From: Sweltsa coloradensis
Lineage: Eukaryota; Arthropoda; Insecta; Plecoptera; Chloroperlidae
DNA: 64,000 bases
Reading direction: 5' to 3'
NCBI GenBank assembly: GCA_024449915.1
Contig: JAMZAV010005106.1
Coordinates: 23,706-87,705, forward strand
Position numbers and translations under genes: made by a program
Notes under the pieces: model-generated
Told to the model about the DNA's origin: nothing
The model's input: the letters and a program-made list of their open reading frames with translations, nothing else
Database searches by the model: none
Part shown: piece after piece, positions 15,701-26,566 of the stretch
Layout: each line of letters starts with the position of its first letter
Position numbering within the stretch: the stretch's first letter is position 1

Positions 15701-17255
15701 ATTTTTAATACATATATTATCCTCAGAAATAATCATTAAAATATGTTATTGCGTTCATATTACAATTAGTTACTATCAAAGTATTTCATATTTTAGAACT
15801 ATATCATCCTTTTTTTAAGTAACTACACTTGGGAATATGTTTTAGACATATGTACATAGAATTTTAATTCACACTTTAATAAGCTATAGATATAGTCAAA
15901 TAATCAACTCTTTATATTGTAATATTCTATTTTAGTAAATAAATATGTTAAAAAATATATTTTATAAGTAAGACAAGAAGTCAATGGTGAAGGCAATTAG
16001 TGTAAATTATATTTATACTCCTAAGTACGTTAAATGGTGTATGTATACATAGAATTTTATTCAAACATGTATTTTGTATTAATATTTTATGTAATATACT
16101 ACGTATATAATGATATCATTTATATTTAATTTCTTCTCATCTATGTGAACACATATAATTATTTAAAAATAGCTTATTATTTTAATATCTTATCATATTT
16201 ATTATAGTATTTTATACCTAGTATTTCTTTTTTATTAATTCATTCATTTATTATTATTATAATATTTTTCCAGGAATATCATATTTAATAATAAAAATGA
16301 ATCAAAACACATGATATTATATTTGATATCATATATTAATTATAGTATTTATTAATATTTAATAATGCATTTAGTTAAAAAAATAGCTTTTCTTTAACAA
16401 TTACATATGATAACTTTGAATTTTATTCCGCTTACTTCCTATACACTCAATTGAATATACTATCTATATTTGTACATTTTATCGCTTTGTGCAAAATACA
16501 ATGTGTATCTTAGATCACTATACATATAATTTAACTTAATTAATCCAGCTTGCCTATATTCCATTTGATTCAGTAGAATTTATCTATTATAACATGGACG
16601 TGTACTCAGAGTATAGTATACAAACTAACTTTTACAATAATTTATTAATTACGAAATCTAATATAGACTTCTATTATTTAATAAATTAAGATTCTAAACT
16701 TTAAATTTAACACATAAATATACTGGTTAACTGTATATCTATTTCAAATAATTTATAATTTAACTTTTGTTCAATTTTTAATTATGAGTTCATTTATTAG
16801 TTTAATCAATTTATACATTATAACTTCCTAAAATTACAATCTTGTATAGTTTATAATAATTTTGTTTTATCATTACATTAATAATATGATCTTATAGAAT
16901 TATAGGATGGTGTGTATTAAATACCCAGTATTTTAATTTCACCTCATTTTTATTATTTTATATTTTGATATTTGAATAATTATATCTTTTCCCTTTTCTC
17001 TAAAGGGTCCATGATACGATAGCATCAGATTATTTAGTAATAGACCTTCCAACTAATTCCTTATTCCCTCCGACTAATTTTCTTTCAATCTAATCTTTAG
17101 TCCTTCCTGCTTAAAAACAGTTATACTCCTTCCTGAGTTTCTATCTGATACGGCTCTCCCAAATAAATTACCTTGTTTGTATTGTCTCATTAATTCAATA
17201 TTTCAATGTGAGGAGTAATTATTATTGTGTGCTTCATGTAATAATGTAAATTTGC
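3771..17255. other. 13.5-kb A+T-rich, G-poor block without genes
   Basis: Almost all sequence here is A and T, with C clearly commoner than G on the plus strand (5,281-5,340 has 8 C and no G; 5,161-5,220 has 10 C and 1 G). No tandem unit is visible by eye, and the only open frames (6,981-7,181 minus; 12,703-12,888 plus) are low-complexity. Short G-rich islands interrupt it near 7,455-7,490, 8,284-8,335, 10,096-10,110, 12,687-12,755 and 15,970-16,000. Poly-A runs occur near 4,500, 5,357, 11,254 and 14,131. It ends at a pyrimidine microsatellite. Confidence 0.8.
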
Positions 17256-17379
17256 ATTTTTTTGTTTCTTTGTATTATTACATTTATTATTATTTTAATT
17301 TTATTTAATTTTGATTGTGGATTATTTTTATTTGTTAACCTTACTTTTATTATCACCTTATTCATTTTCTACTCCACCT

Positions 17380-17520
17380 ATCTCTTCTCTCTCTCTCTCC
17401 TCTCCACTCTCTCTCTCTCCCTCGTATTTACGTCGATCTGTATCTCTCTCGTGCTCTCCTCTCTCTCTCTACTTATCTTACTTTACTTAACTTACTTACT
17501 TACTTCTTAACTTACTTACC
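17380..17520 (+). repeat. CT-rich and TTAC microsatellites
   Basis: A tct/ctc tract runs from about 17,385 to 17,472, followed by repeated cttac units to 17,520. Together they separate the A+T block from the SINE and LINE region. The long frame through here (17,262-17,510) is a low-complexity Leu/Ser/Ile string. Confidence 0.8.
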
Positions 17521-17524
17521 GGAA

Positions 17525-17705
17525 CAGAGAAGTCGCTGCGCTCCCTCGTCTATTAAACTTGTAATATTCCTCTTAAGAGAACCCGCCCCTGAGAAAAACT
17601 CGAGAAAATCCTTCAGTCAGGATTGCCGGTCTCGACGAGATTGAACCCGGGACCTCCCGAATCAGGGTCGCGCGCTTTGCACTCGAGCCAACACTGTCGG
17701 TATAA
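17525..17705 (-). mobile_element. tRNA-derived SINE head
   Basis: Read on the minus strand, the block holds an A-box-like TGGCTCGAGTGC and, about 40 bases on, a B-box-like GGGTTCAATCTC. That is the arrangement of a tRNA-type RNA polymerase III promoter. The 3' tail (gacgagggagcgcagcgac) resembles the reverse complement of 38,940-38,965, so the family is dispersed. It lacks a clean acceptor stem, so a SINE fits better than a functional tRNA gene. Confidence 0.55.
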
Positions 17706-17892
17706 GCTATGATTCTTATTATTTGAAAAAGATGATGGACATTATTTATAGTTTGTATGATTCTTGTGATCTTGAAGATTTTATTTATTTAATGACTATT
17801 ATTACTCCCAATAATTCTCGTCACATTTGTTTCCTCTTTAGCCGTAGCCTATACCTTAGCAAGTGAAGTCAGAGTTGGTGTGACACTGTGTG

Positions 17893-17985
17893 GCTTATTG
17901 GTCCAGCGGTTAGTGTACTTGCTTCCAAAAATATAGAAAGTTTGGGAATCAAATCCCGTTCCAGGCAGAAGTTTTTAGCTTCTGC
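17893..17985 (+). mobile_element. Second tRNA-derived SINE head
   Basis: TGGTCCAGCGGTTAGTG is A-box/D-arm-like and GGGAATCAAATCCCG is a T-arm with B-box character, about 45 bases apart. The anticodon region between them does not fold convincingly. This is most likely a SINE head or decayed tRNA-like sequence; the body may run to about 18,100. The 17,706-17,892 stretch holds nothing recognised. Confidence 0.5.
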
Positions 17986-18245
17986 CACGAACTTTGATCA
18001 ATCATTATGACGGTTATGTTGTGTACGTAAACGGTGACTGCGGAGTTGTCTTCTACCGATTTTGGAAAACTATTTTAATGTCGATAGAATTTTTTGATTT
18101 ATCGGTATCTAAGTATGCACGTGTAGATTTACGACAGCAAATTTAAGAAAGCTTAAGAAAGTTTCGTTCCCAAACCAAGTCAAAAACCTGAAATATGAGC
18201 AAGGGAGGAAACAGGAGCAAGGGTCAAAGGGACAAAGGGTCAAAG

Positions 18246-19360
18246 TAGGAGATTTAAAAATTTGTCTCGTTAACATAAGGTCCATCCTAAAGAATATATT
18301 GATGAATTCAAACTCATGGTTAAAAGTCACTCCTTTGACATTATAGGGATAACAGAAACATGGCTCAAACCTGGAAATAATCCTTGCTTAGAAATTCAAA
18401 ACTATTCACTTATTAGGTCAGATAGGTCAGACAGTAGAAATGGAGGAGGAGTTGCAATATATGTAAGTATCCTCCTTAAATTTAAACTGATAGAGCAATT
18501 TGCAGTCAGTGCTCCACTTGAACACCTAATTATAGAAGTAACTACAAACAATACCCGCCTCGCACTAACAATATTATATCGCCCTCCAAAATCAAACAAA
18601 CATACCATAGAAGAATATGGTGAAGTTTTGTCACATTTAACAAACACATGAGCATGTGATATGCATGGGGGATTGGAATGTAAATGTAGAAACTGTGGAA
18701 AACACCAATTCTAAACTCCTCTTGGAAATACTTGGTACCATCAAACTCACTCAAATAGTTCATAAACCGACCCGCATCACTCAAACCTCTTCTACACTTA
18801 TAGACTTAATTATTGTCAACCATCCACACCTTGTCACAATTTCAGAACAACTTCCTCCTCTTGGAACAGGGGACCACAATGTGGTTTTTTTCACTTACAA
18901 GTTGCCTGTGCCCAAAAAACACCTAAAATATGTTTACACCAGGTCACTCGAAAAAATAAACATTGAAAGTTTCAATGAAGAAGCAATACTCCTGCCTTGG
19001 AGAAGTAGTGTAGAGCTTCAAAATAGTATTGATGCGAAAATTGAGCAACTTAACTTGTTGATCCTTGGCATATACGATAATTTTGCACCAATTACAAGGA
19101 AACGTTTAACTAAACCCCCAGCACCTTGGCTCACACAAAAAATCGTTAGCGAAATTTCAACGAAAGACAAAGCTCGCCGTAAGGCAGTGTCTTCAAATAA
19201 TGATATTGATTGGTCCCATTTCAAATCACTCCGAAGTGAAGTAAACGCCAAAATCGGAAGGCAAAGCATGCCCATTTCAATAAACTACACGGACTTCGTA
19301 ACAAAGAGGCCTGGAATTTCCTCAAAGAAAATGATGTCACAACATCAAAAAAACACAATC
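18246..19360 (+). pseudogene. LINE endonuclease (EEP family), frameshifted
   Basis: This is the DNA-nicking domain that opens the target for reverse transcription. The N-terminal NIRS motif is at about 18,268. GITETWLKP follows from 18,346, then RNGGGVAIYV near 18,436, ILYRPPKS near 18,571 and the catalytic-loop GDWN near 18,668. Frames change near 18,300 (between NIRS and ITETW), near 18,650, and again near 19,275, after which the linker continues in another frame into the RT part. The order and spacing match the endonuclease of CR1/Jockey-like elements. No single start codon can be chosen, because the natural ORF start lies upstream of or inside a broken part. Confidence 0.85.
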
Positions 19361-19368
19361 AACTTCCT

Positions 19369-20833
19369 ATGCACTTTAACGATCCTGAAGCTATAAATGC
19401 ATTTTTTGTAAACATAGGGAAGAGCTCCACCCATCAGGCTGACATTGATGCTGAAATAAAATCACTAAATGAAATTGACTGCAAAGTAAAATTTCAATTG
19501 CAATCTGTAGAAACATCAACAGTCTCACTAATAATAAAATCTCTCCATTCAAATGCCACAGGTAACGACAAAATAAATCTAAAAATGATTAAATTATTAC
19601 TCCCGCACTGTGTACAAACAATAACTGATATCATTAATTATTCTATCACCTCTTCAACTTTTCCAAATATATGAAAACTGCTATTGTCTTACCTCTTGCA
19701 AAGGTGAATCGACCGCAAGAATTTTCTGATCTTAGACCTATAAGCATTCTCCCCACTCTTTCTAAAGTAATGGAGAGAGTTGTTTATAAGCAAACTATTG
19801 AATATATAGAGTCAAACAACCTTCTCCCCAGTGAACAGTCTGGGTTTAGAGCTGGTTACAGCACTGGTACGGCCCTTCTGGATGTGACTGATGACATATT
19901 GGGCAATGCAACTAGCAAAGGCATATCGTTCTTAACTCTTCTAGACTACTCTAAAGCATTTGACTCCATTAACCATGAGCTTTTATTGCCAAACTAAGAA
20001 TACTTGGGTTTTCAAGCCTCACCATTAAGTATTTCAAAAGTTATTTAGATCACAGAACACAAATAGTTCGCATACAACAGCAAAACGGCAATTTCCTCTC
20101 CTCTAATCCCATGGCTATAACAAATGGAATCCCACAAGGGTCAATTCTTGGTCCCCTTGCATTTAACATATATGTATATGACATCCCTCATGCTGTTAAG
20201 CATTGTAAAGTAAAACAATATGCAGATGACATCCAAAGCCTAATTTGCTGCCCGGATATAACGAACTTAGACAACTGCATAGTGTCCCTGAACAGTGACC
20301 TAGAATCCCTTGCACTATGGTCACAGAGAAATAGTCTTAGTATTAATCCCAAAAAATCAGTTGTATTACCCATAGGCAATGAAGAAATAACTCATCGCAA
20401 CATTCCATTTCAAATTGAGATAAATGGAGACAGTATTAAAATGGTCGATACCGTCTGTAACTTGGGCATCTGGTTCCAATCTGACATGACCTGGAAGTAC
20501 CACATCATGAAATGTTGTACGAAGGCCTATTCAATATTACGTTATCTATATCGTTTCAGAAAGTTGCTATCCATCCCTATCAAAAAACTATTAGCAGAAT
20601 CTCTGGTCCTCTCTGTATTTGACTATTGTGATTATGTATACACAGGCATAAACAAATCACTCGAATATGACATCCAGAAGGTCCAAAACGCATGTGTACG
20701 TTTCATCCTTAATGTACCTTATAGAGAACAAATATCACCTCATCTCCCTGCACTTGGATGGTTAAACATGAAAAATCGGAGAAATTTTCACATGGCAACT
20801 CTAATGCATAAAATTGTAAATAAGGTAAGTTGA
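19369..20833 (+). pseudogene. LINE reverse transcriptase, frameshifted
   Basis: This is the RNA-dependent DNA polymerase of the element. From 19,671 the frame reads LRPISILPTLSKVMERVVYK, then SGFRAGYSTGTAL and DYSKAFDSINHELL. A one-base shift near 19,998 moves to the frame holding NGIPQGSILGPL and the catalytic YADD (about 20,219-20,230). Thumb-like sequence follows (LGIWFQSDMTWKYH, then a DYCDYVY block) to MHKIVNKVS at 20,830. The earlier segment 19,369-19,674 is the linker (EAINAFFVNIGKSS) in a third frame. Catalytic residues survive, but the frame shifts mean no active enzyme could be made. The stop at 20,831 comes from the inserted element. Confidence 0.9.
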
Positions 20834-21734
20834 AGTAATAAGGCCACCATAAGGAATTTTATTTGATAAAATTTAAGTGGGAAGAGGTAGAGGCTAACAA
20901 ATTTCAGGAAATAATATTCAAGGCATTGGTTATACAATAAACTTAACAACATATTTTAGTAATTAGGATATTGTCTAAAACTAATTAAAATATAATATTG
21001 TGTAAAGTGGCCTTATTTAAAGCACGTGTTGATAATAAGGCCATTTTATATTTTATATGATTATAATGATATAAAATCCATTTCCAACTTATTTGTAGCT
21101 TTGTTATTATTGCCTTTGGTATTTGACATATTTTATTTACTTTGGGCATGTTGTCAGTGCCATCATATACTCAACAGGAAGTAAATTCAGAGATTCATGA
21201 AAAAAAAAAAAAATTAAGAATAATTTTATTAGGACAATTTTTCTGGCTACTCTGACAACAACGGGCATGAAATTAGGCCTAGGGTTTACTCCAACAATAA
21301 GCTTTCAAGTAAGTCGACAGTTATGTTGATTTTCATTGTGAGGTTATGTCAGTGGCCTTTTTACCAAAACAGCACGTTTGTGATAATCCTAGTCATATTT
21401 CAATTCAAAATGTATTTAATCGAAAAAAAAATCTTCTATTATATACTTGAATAACTAACCTTGAATATAAAGTATATATTGAATATCTATCTCTATTCAT
21501 GTCCGTAAAAAGATTTTTTTCTTACCTTCCGTTTCTTATAAAACACCGCCTGAGAAACGCGGATGACAAACAAACAGCTGTCAAAAACTGTTCTATCGGC
21601 CGTAATTGCATGTAGTTTTCACCGTTGTGGTCAGATGGAGTAGCTATACACTCTAGAAGTGGAATCGTCAAAAAATATTCACTAGCAACGAAGATACAGG
21701 CGAGTGGCCTTATAAGACGAGTGTCCTTATTACT
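20831..21734. mobile_element. ~0.9-kb nonautonomous element inserted in the LINE
   Basis: LINE coding breaks off after MHKIVNKVS at 20,830 and resumes as PTYLTQTPKY at 21,735, so the stretch between is an insertion. Its ends are short inverted repeats: agtaataagg at 20,834 and ccttattact ending 21,734. The motif ATAAGGCCA recurs near both ends (20,838; reversed at 21,009; 21,035; reversed at 21,705), resembling subterminal transposase-binding repeats. I see no clear target duplication and no coding sequence. Superfamily unknown. Confidence 0.7.
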
Positions 21735-22109
21735 CCGACCTACCTTACTCAAACTCCGAAATATCTGTACCATAAACTCTCCCTCACCAAAAACTTACAC
21801 AACCATAACACCCGCCAAACAAAAAACCTCGTCTTCAATCATCATAATTCCAAATCTTCCTCATCTTTTTCAATAAACGGGCCTAGACTTTGGAACAAAT
21901 TACCTTTGGCCTTAAAGAGCACTAAATCAGTAGGTCCTTTTAAAACTAACTACAAAAATCACCTGATGAAAATACAGAAGGAAAGCATAATAATCCGAAA
22001 TAAGGTTAAATCAAAACCACTCACTTGGGTACACTTCTACTTCATGACATACATATTTATTATAAATGCTCTTTTCTTTATTTTACTGCACTGTTGCAAA
22101 CATAAGTGA
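21735..22109 (+). pseudogene. LINE ORF2 C-terminal domain
   Basis: An open frame of 124 codons begins PTYLTQTPKYLYHKL and contains HNHNTRQTKNL, then GPRLWNKLPLALKS and FKTNYKNHLMK, before a stop at 22,107-22,109. The HN-TR and GP-LWN-LP blocks are the usual C-terminal signature after the RT of CR1/L2/Jockey-group elements. It joins in frame to MHKIVNKVS at 20,830 once the 0.9-kb insert is ignored. There is no start codon of its own. Confidence 0.85.
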
Positions 22110-22340
22110 AGTTTAGGCTTGTATCAAGTAATATGTGTAACCTTGAAATATGTGTTGTTAGTTTTTAAGGTATTCTTTAAGTTAATTTTAAGTTAAGTTA
22201 TTAAATAATTTAAGTTAATTCTAAGTCAGTCACTGGTTAGGTGGAAGAACGATCTGTCATCGAACCTCGCCATTTTTTGCTTTTTGTCCATGTGTTTCAT
22301 GATTATTATCCATTATCCATGTAACCCATTGTACAACAAA

Positions 22341-22372
22341 AATAAAGACTAACTAAACTAAACTAAACTAAA
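22341..22372 (+). promoter_or_regulatory. LINE poly(A) signal and CTAAA tail
   Basis: AATAAA at 22,341-22,346 is followed by about four CTAAA units (22,351-22,372), the 3' terminus of the element. The 22,110-22,340 stretch is its 3' UTR. Confidence 0.8.
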
Positions 22373-22703
22373 TGCTATTAGTTTTGTGGCAAAATCGTTC
22401 AAAAAGTTATAAAGTTACATTAAAGTTAATCTAAAGTTTTTTTTTAAACTTAACGGCGACAAAATCTGAGGTAGCCAAATCATTTAGAATGTCCGTCCGG
22501 TCACGAATATGTTAATTTTATTTTGATCCGATAAGTAGTGTAGATAGAAATTACATTTTAACAAAAGTAACGTGACCATGGCAACGAAAAGTCGCACAAG
22601 AATTCTGGTCACTATGTACTGCCACCCAGAAGTAATCAAGAGTTAAAATAGTTTTCCCAAAGAAATAATGTCAAGGTCCTCTAGATGGCGGTGGATTTTA
22701 TCC
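22371..22703 (+). repeat. Left arm of a long inverted repeat
   Basis: It is the reverse complement of 25,928-26,329, from the gttttgtggcaaaatcgttc block to the ctctagatggcggtgg block. It begins directly after the LINE tail. The arms are diverged, and the right arm is longer through short extra segments. Confidence 0.8.
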
Positions 22704-23519
22704 ATTTTCTCCTATTTTACAAATTTTCAGCTAAATCGGTCAAGACCTTAAAGACTTATTGGTATGTAACATTATGGGAATGTCGTACTCGGGTCGTGTT
22801 GCACGTACCGGTGCTCGCTCAACAACGCGTCCAACTGAGCGTTTTCCTAGTAATTATTCTGGTCCTTTTTATCCTGAATATACCAAGAAGAGTGTACCTT
22901 ATTATATAAATCAGTCAAGTCACAAAATGTGCAGTTTGAATAGTGCGGGCTCTGCCGGCATGCTCACAGCCGATAAAATAGTCGTGCGCGAACGACAACC
23001 GACGAGACACCTAGCGGCGATCGCTGGTACCAAAATGAGACCCACAATACGTACTTGGTCATTTTCAAATGTATACGACTTTAAAAATATTTTACCCTGC
23101 TTCTTTCGAGATTAATTAGGACCCAGATTCCTTAAATTGTCGTTTAATATTCACAAAATTGAGACCCAGTTCGCACAGATTGACTATAATTGAAACTATA
23201 TGACTTTGATACAGAGACCCAGTATACGCAACTCGTCACCTTGTTTTTTTGGTCAGAATTGAGGCCCAGAATACTAAAGCCCACCTTGTGGCTTCCCTTA
23301 AAATTTGGTGCTGTTCTGATACCAACTTACACAATGATTTTAATCTACATAATTAATTAATTATAAATAATCTAGGCCATGAAATTTTCCTAGATTTAAC
23401 AACATTTACGGAGATTTGAATGTATGTCTTGTATTGAATTGGATATTTCTAAATCGTCATACTTTTAAAAGAGAGTGTGACGGAACTTTTGTTTCCTTAT
23501 TCCTTTTTTCATTCCATAG
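22704..23519. other. Arm-enclosed sequence, no gene recognised
   Basis: An open frame of 118 codons (22,759-23,115, plus) has no motif I can name, and it begins next to repeat DNA. I cannot support it as a gene. The motif gagaccca(g/c) recurs at about 23,038, 23,161, 23,214 and (as gaggcccag) 23,261. Confidence 0.4.
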
Positions 23520-23668
23520 TCGTGGTCATTGTGCGTAGAAGAAGCGCGAAGCCGAAGGCGCAAGGCGGCATGGGCATCCGCATGGCCGGCATTAGAATTG
23601 CTCAGCTCTGTGATTAGAACGTGCCGTATTTGTTGATTGTAGGCTTTGCATCTTTGCTATCTGGTAAG
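23520..23668 (+). other. Possible noncoding 5' exon with splice donor
   Basis: A G+C- and CpG-richer stretch (gaagaagcgcgaagccgaaggcg...) ends in ctatctg|GTAAGT at about 23,663, a consensus splice donor. Its only ATG frame is 13 codons long. It could be the untranslated first exon of a downstream plus-strand gene. This is weak, because one donor-like hexamer is common by chance. Confidence 0.2.
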
Positions 23669-23979
23669 TAAAGCCGATTTATATTGGCAGCTGCGTAGGC
23701 TATCTAAAATTATTTGCAATTTTCTGTCTGGGCTAGTGCATTGCTAGTGTAAGGTATGAAAAGGTTAGGGCCGGCCTAGGTTATGTTTGCGTCTCGGCTT
23801 TTGGTTTAACCTAGGCCTAGCCCTAGGCCCTAGGTTTCAGCCTATCACAAAGCTCAACAGCTAGACACGACTATTTCTAAGGGGCTTGTGATTCGTAAAT
23901 ATAGCTTAGCCTAGCTAGGCTAGCCTAGGCGTAGAGTTCTAGCCCAAGGCCTAGGCCCTAGGCCTAGGTTAATTATGGT

Positions 23980-24520
23980 CAGTTCACATAAAGTCGTAGG
24001 CTAGTCCTAGGCAGTGGCTCAGGTCACGGACATCCGGACTTGCGCGCATGCGCCTTTACACTTTTTTCGACTTGTGTGTTATTGTGAAAAACGTGGAGGT
24101 AGATTGTAGAATGAATGAATATTTACACAACTTTAGATTTAAAATAGCGACGTTAAAGGTTTTGTAGGTACTTTAGATTTAAAATAGCGAAGTCCGTGAA
24201 ATATTTTCGCGGCCAGTTGGGTAACGGATGTCCGTGACCTGAGTCATTGCCCTAGTCCTAGTCCTAGGAAGCAGATGGGTAAACATATGAAACACATGTT
24301 ATTGTTCACACACGGTCACAAGGTTTAGTTTTATGGTTTAGTCGTAGTCGTAGTCATAACAAAGCTGAAAATGTTCATCTTTCTTATGACTAGCGAATCA
24401 GAGATCGAAACATCACTTGCAACAAAGCAAACAACAAAACAAACCATGACGACTACTAAACCTTACGACTAGGACTAAACCATACGACTACGACTAAACC
24501 TTACGACTTTATATGAACTG
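23980..24520. mobile_element. Inverted-repeat element with GTCGTA subterminal repeats
   Basis: The ends are cagttcacataaagtcgta (23,980-23,998) and tacgactttatatgaactg (24,502-24,520), one mismatch apart as inverted repeats. Further in, gtttagtcgtagtcgtagtc near 24,333 faces tacgactacgactaaacc near 24,483. A 240-bp MITE sits inside at 24,011-24,250. Nonautonomous, with no coding sequence. Confidence 0.65.
24011..24250. mobile_element. 240-bp MITE nested in the preceding element
   Basis: The 19-bp block at 24,018-24,036 (ctcaggtcacggacatccg) is repeated perfectly inverted at 24,225-24,243, and the match extends imperfectly to gcagtgg / tcattgc. Both sides are flanked by CCTAG (24,006-24,010 and 24,251-24,255), a possible 5-bp target duplication, though CTAG is common here. 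A 20-bp direct repeat (ctttagatttaaaatagcga) lies inside at 24,131 and 24,171. Confidence 0.7.
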
Positions 24521-24759
24521 GGCATTACATTCTAAACCAAGGGCTAAAGTAAAAACTTTACCAGGCCAAGGATAGGCCTAGGCCTATGCCTAACCTAGGC
24601 CTAGGCCTACTCTAGCCTAGTTAAAACGCTTAGGCCAAGTAAGTAGGCCTAACACCTAGGCCTATGTGCTAATAGTAGGCCCAAGGCTATGTAGGCCCTA
24701 AGCTAGGCCATTGAATAACCAGTATAGGGGATTGGATATACAAAGGCTAGGCCTAGGCC

Positions 24760-25134
24760 TTAAGGCTCATTCACAATCAACTTAGGCCTCTAACTTAACA
24801 GCTAACTTATCCTCTAACTTTAGGTGGCTGTTCATGATAGATGTTTTTAAACCAATCACAACTATACAGATTTGCAGTGTTTACTTTTATCGCGCCAATG
24901 CTTGTTGCCATGTTGCCAATGCCAAATTGTCGGCTCGAATCACTCTCTGATTGGTTTATTCTTAATGTTAAGTTTGCTGCTAAGTTAAAGTTTGGAGTTA
25001 GCAAACTTTCTGCTGCTGATAAGTGTAAGTTGAAGGCTAAGTTTTGGTCATGAACAGACATGTTGTTTTCCATAAGACAAACCTTTAAGTTAGCGGCTAA
25101 GTTAGGAACTAAGTTGATTGTGAATGGGCCTTAA
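24760..25134. mobile_element. 375-bp MITE with TTAA ends (piggyBac-like)
   Basis: The left end (24,760-24,785) and right end (25,109-25,134) match as 26-bp inverted repeats with one mismatch, each starting with TTAA followed by GGC(T/C)CATTCACAATC. TTAA at both outer ends is the target-site signature of piggyBac-type transposition. Inside are several variants of ctaagtta/taacttag. Open frames on both strands (24,807-25,073 minus; 24,841-25,053 plus) look accidental. Confidence 0.65.
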
Positions 25135-25440
25135 GCCTGGGCTATATTCTTAAGTCGATGCCCAATTGTCTGGAAACAATAGCAAGAATGGTAACAATAA
25201 TGGCAACAAAGTTTTATCTCGTTTTCTAACCTACGATAGGCCTACGATCCACATAATAGATTTTTGTTTTCGTAGCCTGGTCCTATCCCGTCAATGACAA
25301 CGTGAACTTTGCCAGGTACGGTAATCAAGTATTAACTTGCCTTGACCGTTACGTACATTACCGGAACCAATCAGAATCAAGTCACAGAGCTCAATAAAGT
25401 TGTCCACGTTCTGCTGAGATTGTACCTTGGCCTAGGGGGA
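25135..25440. other. Intergenic, no gene recognised
   Basis: Ordinary-composition sequence with a few AGGCCTA-like motifs. No gene is seen. Confidence 0.4.
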
Positions 25441-25656
25441 ACTCCTTCGGTTGGGGGGGTCCAAAAGCTTTTTACAATGTTTTATAGGGAATCGTACGTT
25501 AGAGGGAGGGGGGGGGGGGGGGCGAAGCACATTTGTTTTACAATATGTAGGGCCCACTTGGTATTATAAAACATTTAACACCAACGCGCGCTGGCGCTTC
25601 ACGCAAAACATCGCTAAAAGCATTTGGACCCCCCCCCCTCCCCCAACCAAAGGAGT
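25441..25656. mobile_element. 216-bp fold-back element with G/C tracts
   Basis: actccttcggttgggggggt (25,441-25,460) followed by ccaaaagc faces gcatttggacccc...ccaaccaaaggagt ending 25,656. A long G run lies inside near 25,508-25,522. The C and G tract lengths in the two arms differ and may be unreliable in the assembly. Confidence 0.6.
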
Positions 25657-25927
25657 ACAGTAGGCCTACTGACCTAGGCCAGGGATCGGCAACAGGTGGA
25701 CCGCGGCCCATAATGAGTTATTTGGACTCTAGGCCTACACTGCACTTTAAATGTACTAGGAAACGCTCAGTTGGACGCGATGATAAGCGAGCACGTGCTA
25801 GACCCACATTGCACATTTTTTTAAATTTCAAAATTTGCGACGTTCGCTGTCCACGGGGCCATGTTTCCAATATTATTTATTATCGCCAAGGTATTTGGGT
25901 AAACCCGTGGGTAAACCTTTACTTTGT

Positions 25928-26329
25928 GGATAAAATCCACCGCCATCTAGAGGACCTTGACATCATTTCCAAGTGGGAAAACTATTTTTGGTAACAAATA
26001 ATACATTGCTTCCTCGATAGTAGGCCTATTTTGATTACTTCTAGGTGGCAGTGCATAGTGGCCAGAAACCTCATGCGACTTTTCGTTGCCATGGTAGGCC
26101 CTAACGTTACTTTTATTAAAATGTAATTTCCATCTACACTAGTCTACTTATCAGATCAAAATAAAATTAACATATTCGTGACCGGACAGACATTCTAAAT
26201 GATTTGACCACCTCAGATTTTGTCTCCGTTTAGTTTGAAAAAAAACTTTTGATTAACTAAATAGGCCTAATGTAACTTTGTAACTTTTTGAACGATTTTG
26301 CCACAAAACTAATGGAATGGCATTCAATC
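25928..26329 (-). repeat. Right arm of the long inverted repeat
   Basis: Reverse complement of 22,371-22,703. Its extra segments relative to the left arm carry TAGGCCTA-type motifs: 26,095-26,103 (TAGGCCCTA), 26,262-26,269 (TAGGCCTA), and a longer extra piece with a TAGGCCTA near 26,020-26,030. Confidence 0.8.
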
Positions 26330-26566
26330 CAGAACGAGGCTTGCGGATGGTCCGAATTTCAACTCAATCAGAACCTCCGTTCCAACGTTGTGGCGAGACA
26401 TTCAAACAAAAAAAAACAAAACCAGTGACTATTTTTTCCGGCAGAGTCAAATGGAAACGCTCGCTTCGCTCGCTTAATAAAATATAGGACCTATAGAATG
26501 AAACAATATTTTGACGACTATTCAGTCGTCTTCCACCCGGAATGTGGGTCAAATGTCAATAAACCC

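Larger units (their letters stand above)
18240..22372 (+). mobile_element. Non-LTR retrotransposon, inactivated
   Basis: In order it shows an apurinic-type endonuclease, a reverse transcriptase, a C-terminal domain typical of CR1/L2/Jockey-group LINEs, an AATAAA and a short-tandem tail. The reading frame changes at least five times and is split by a foreign insert at 20,831-21,734. The tail made of CTAAA repeats rather than poly(A) fits target-primed LINEs of the CR1/L2 type. The exact clade cannot be set by eye. It is a dead copy with no complete ORF. Confidence 0.88.
23750..24760. repeat. TAGGCCTA-dense zone
   Basis: Overlapping TAGGCCTA and CTAGGCCTAG palindromes and decayed forms (ctagtcctag, taggccctag) are packed here, for example 23,774-23,840, 23,908-23,968, 24,571-24,616 and 24,641-24,668. 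Two inverted-repeat elements are embedded in it. No ORF. Confidence 0.85.

Noticed and set aside
3771..17255. Mitochondrial or viral insertion
   Set aside because: No mitochondrial or viral coding sequence or tRNA is present; A+T richness alone is not evidence.
17262..17510. 82-codon hydrophobic ORF
   Set aside because: It translates pyrimidine microsatellites; the apparent membrane protein is a low-complexity artefact.
17632..17985. Two functional tRNA genes
   Set aside because: A and B boxes are present, but acceptor stems and anticodon arms do not fold properly; SINE heads fit better.
22759..23115. 118-codon ORF
   Set aside because: No homologous motif, no splice context, and it lies between repeat arms; not supportable.
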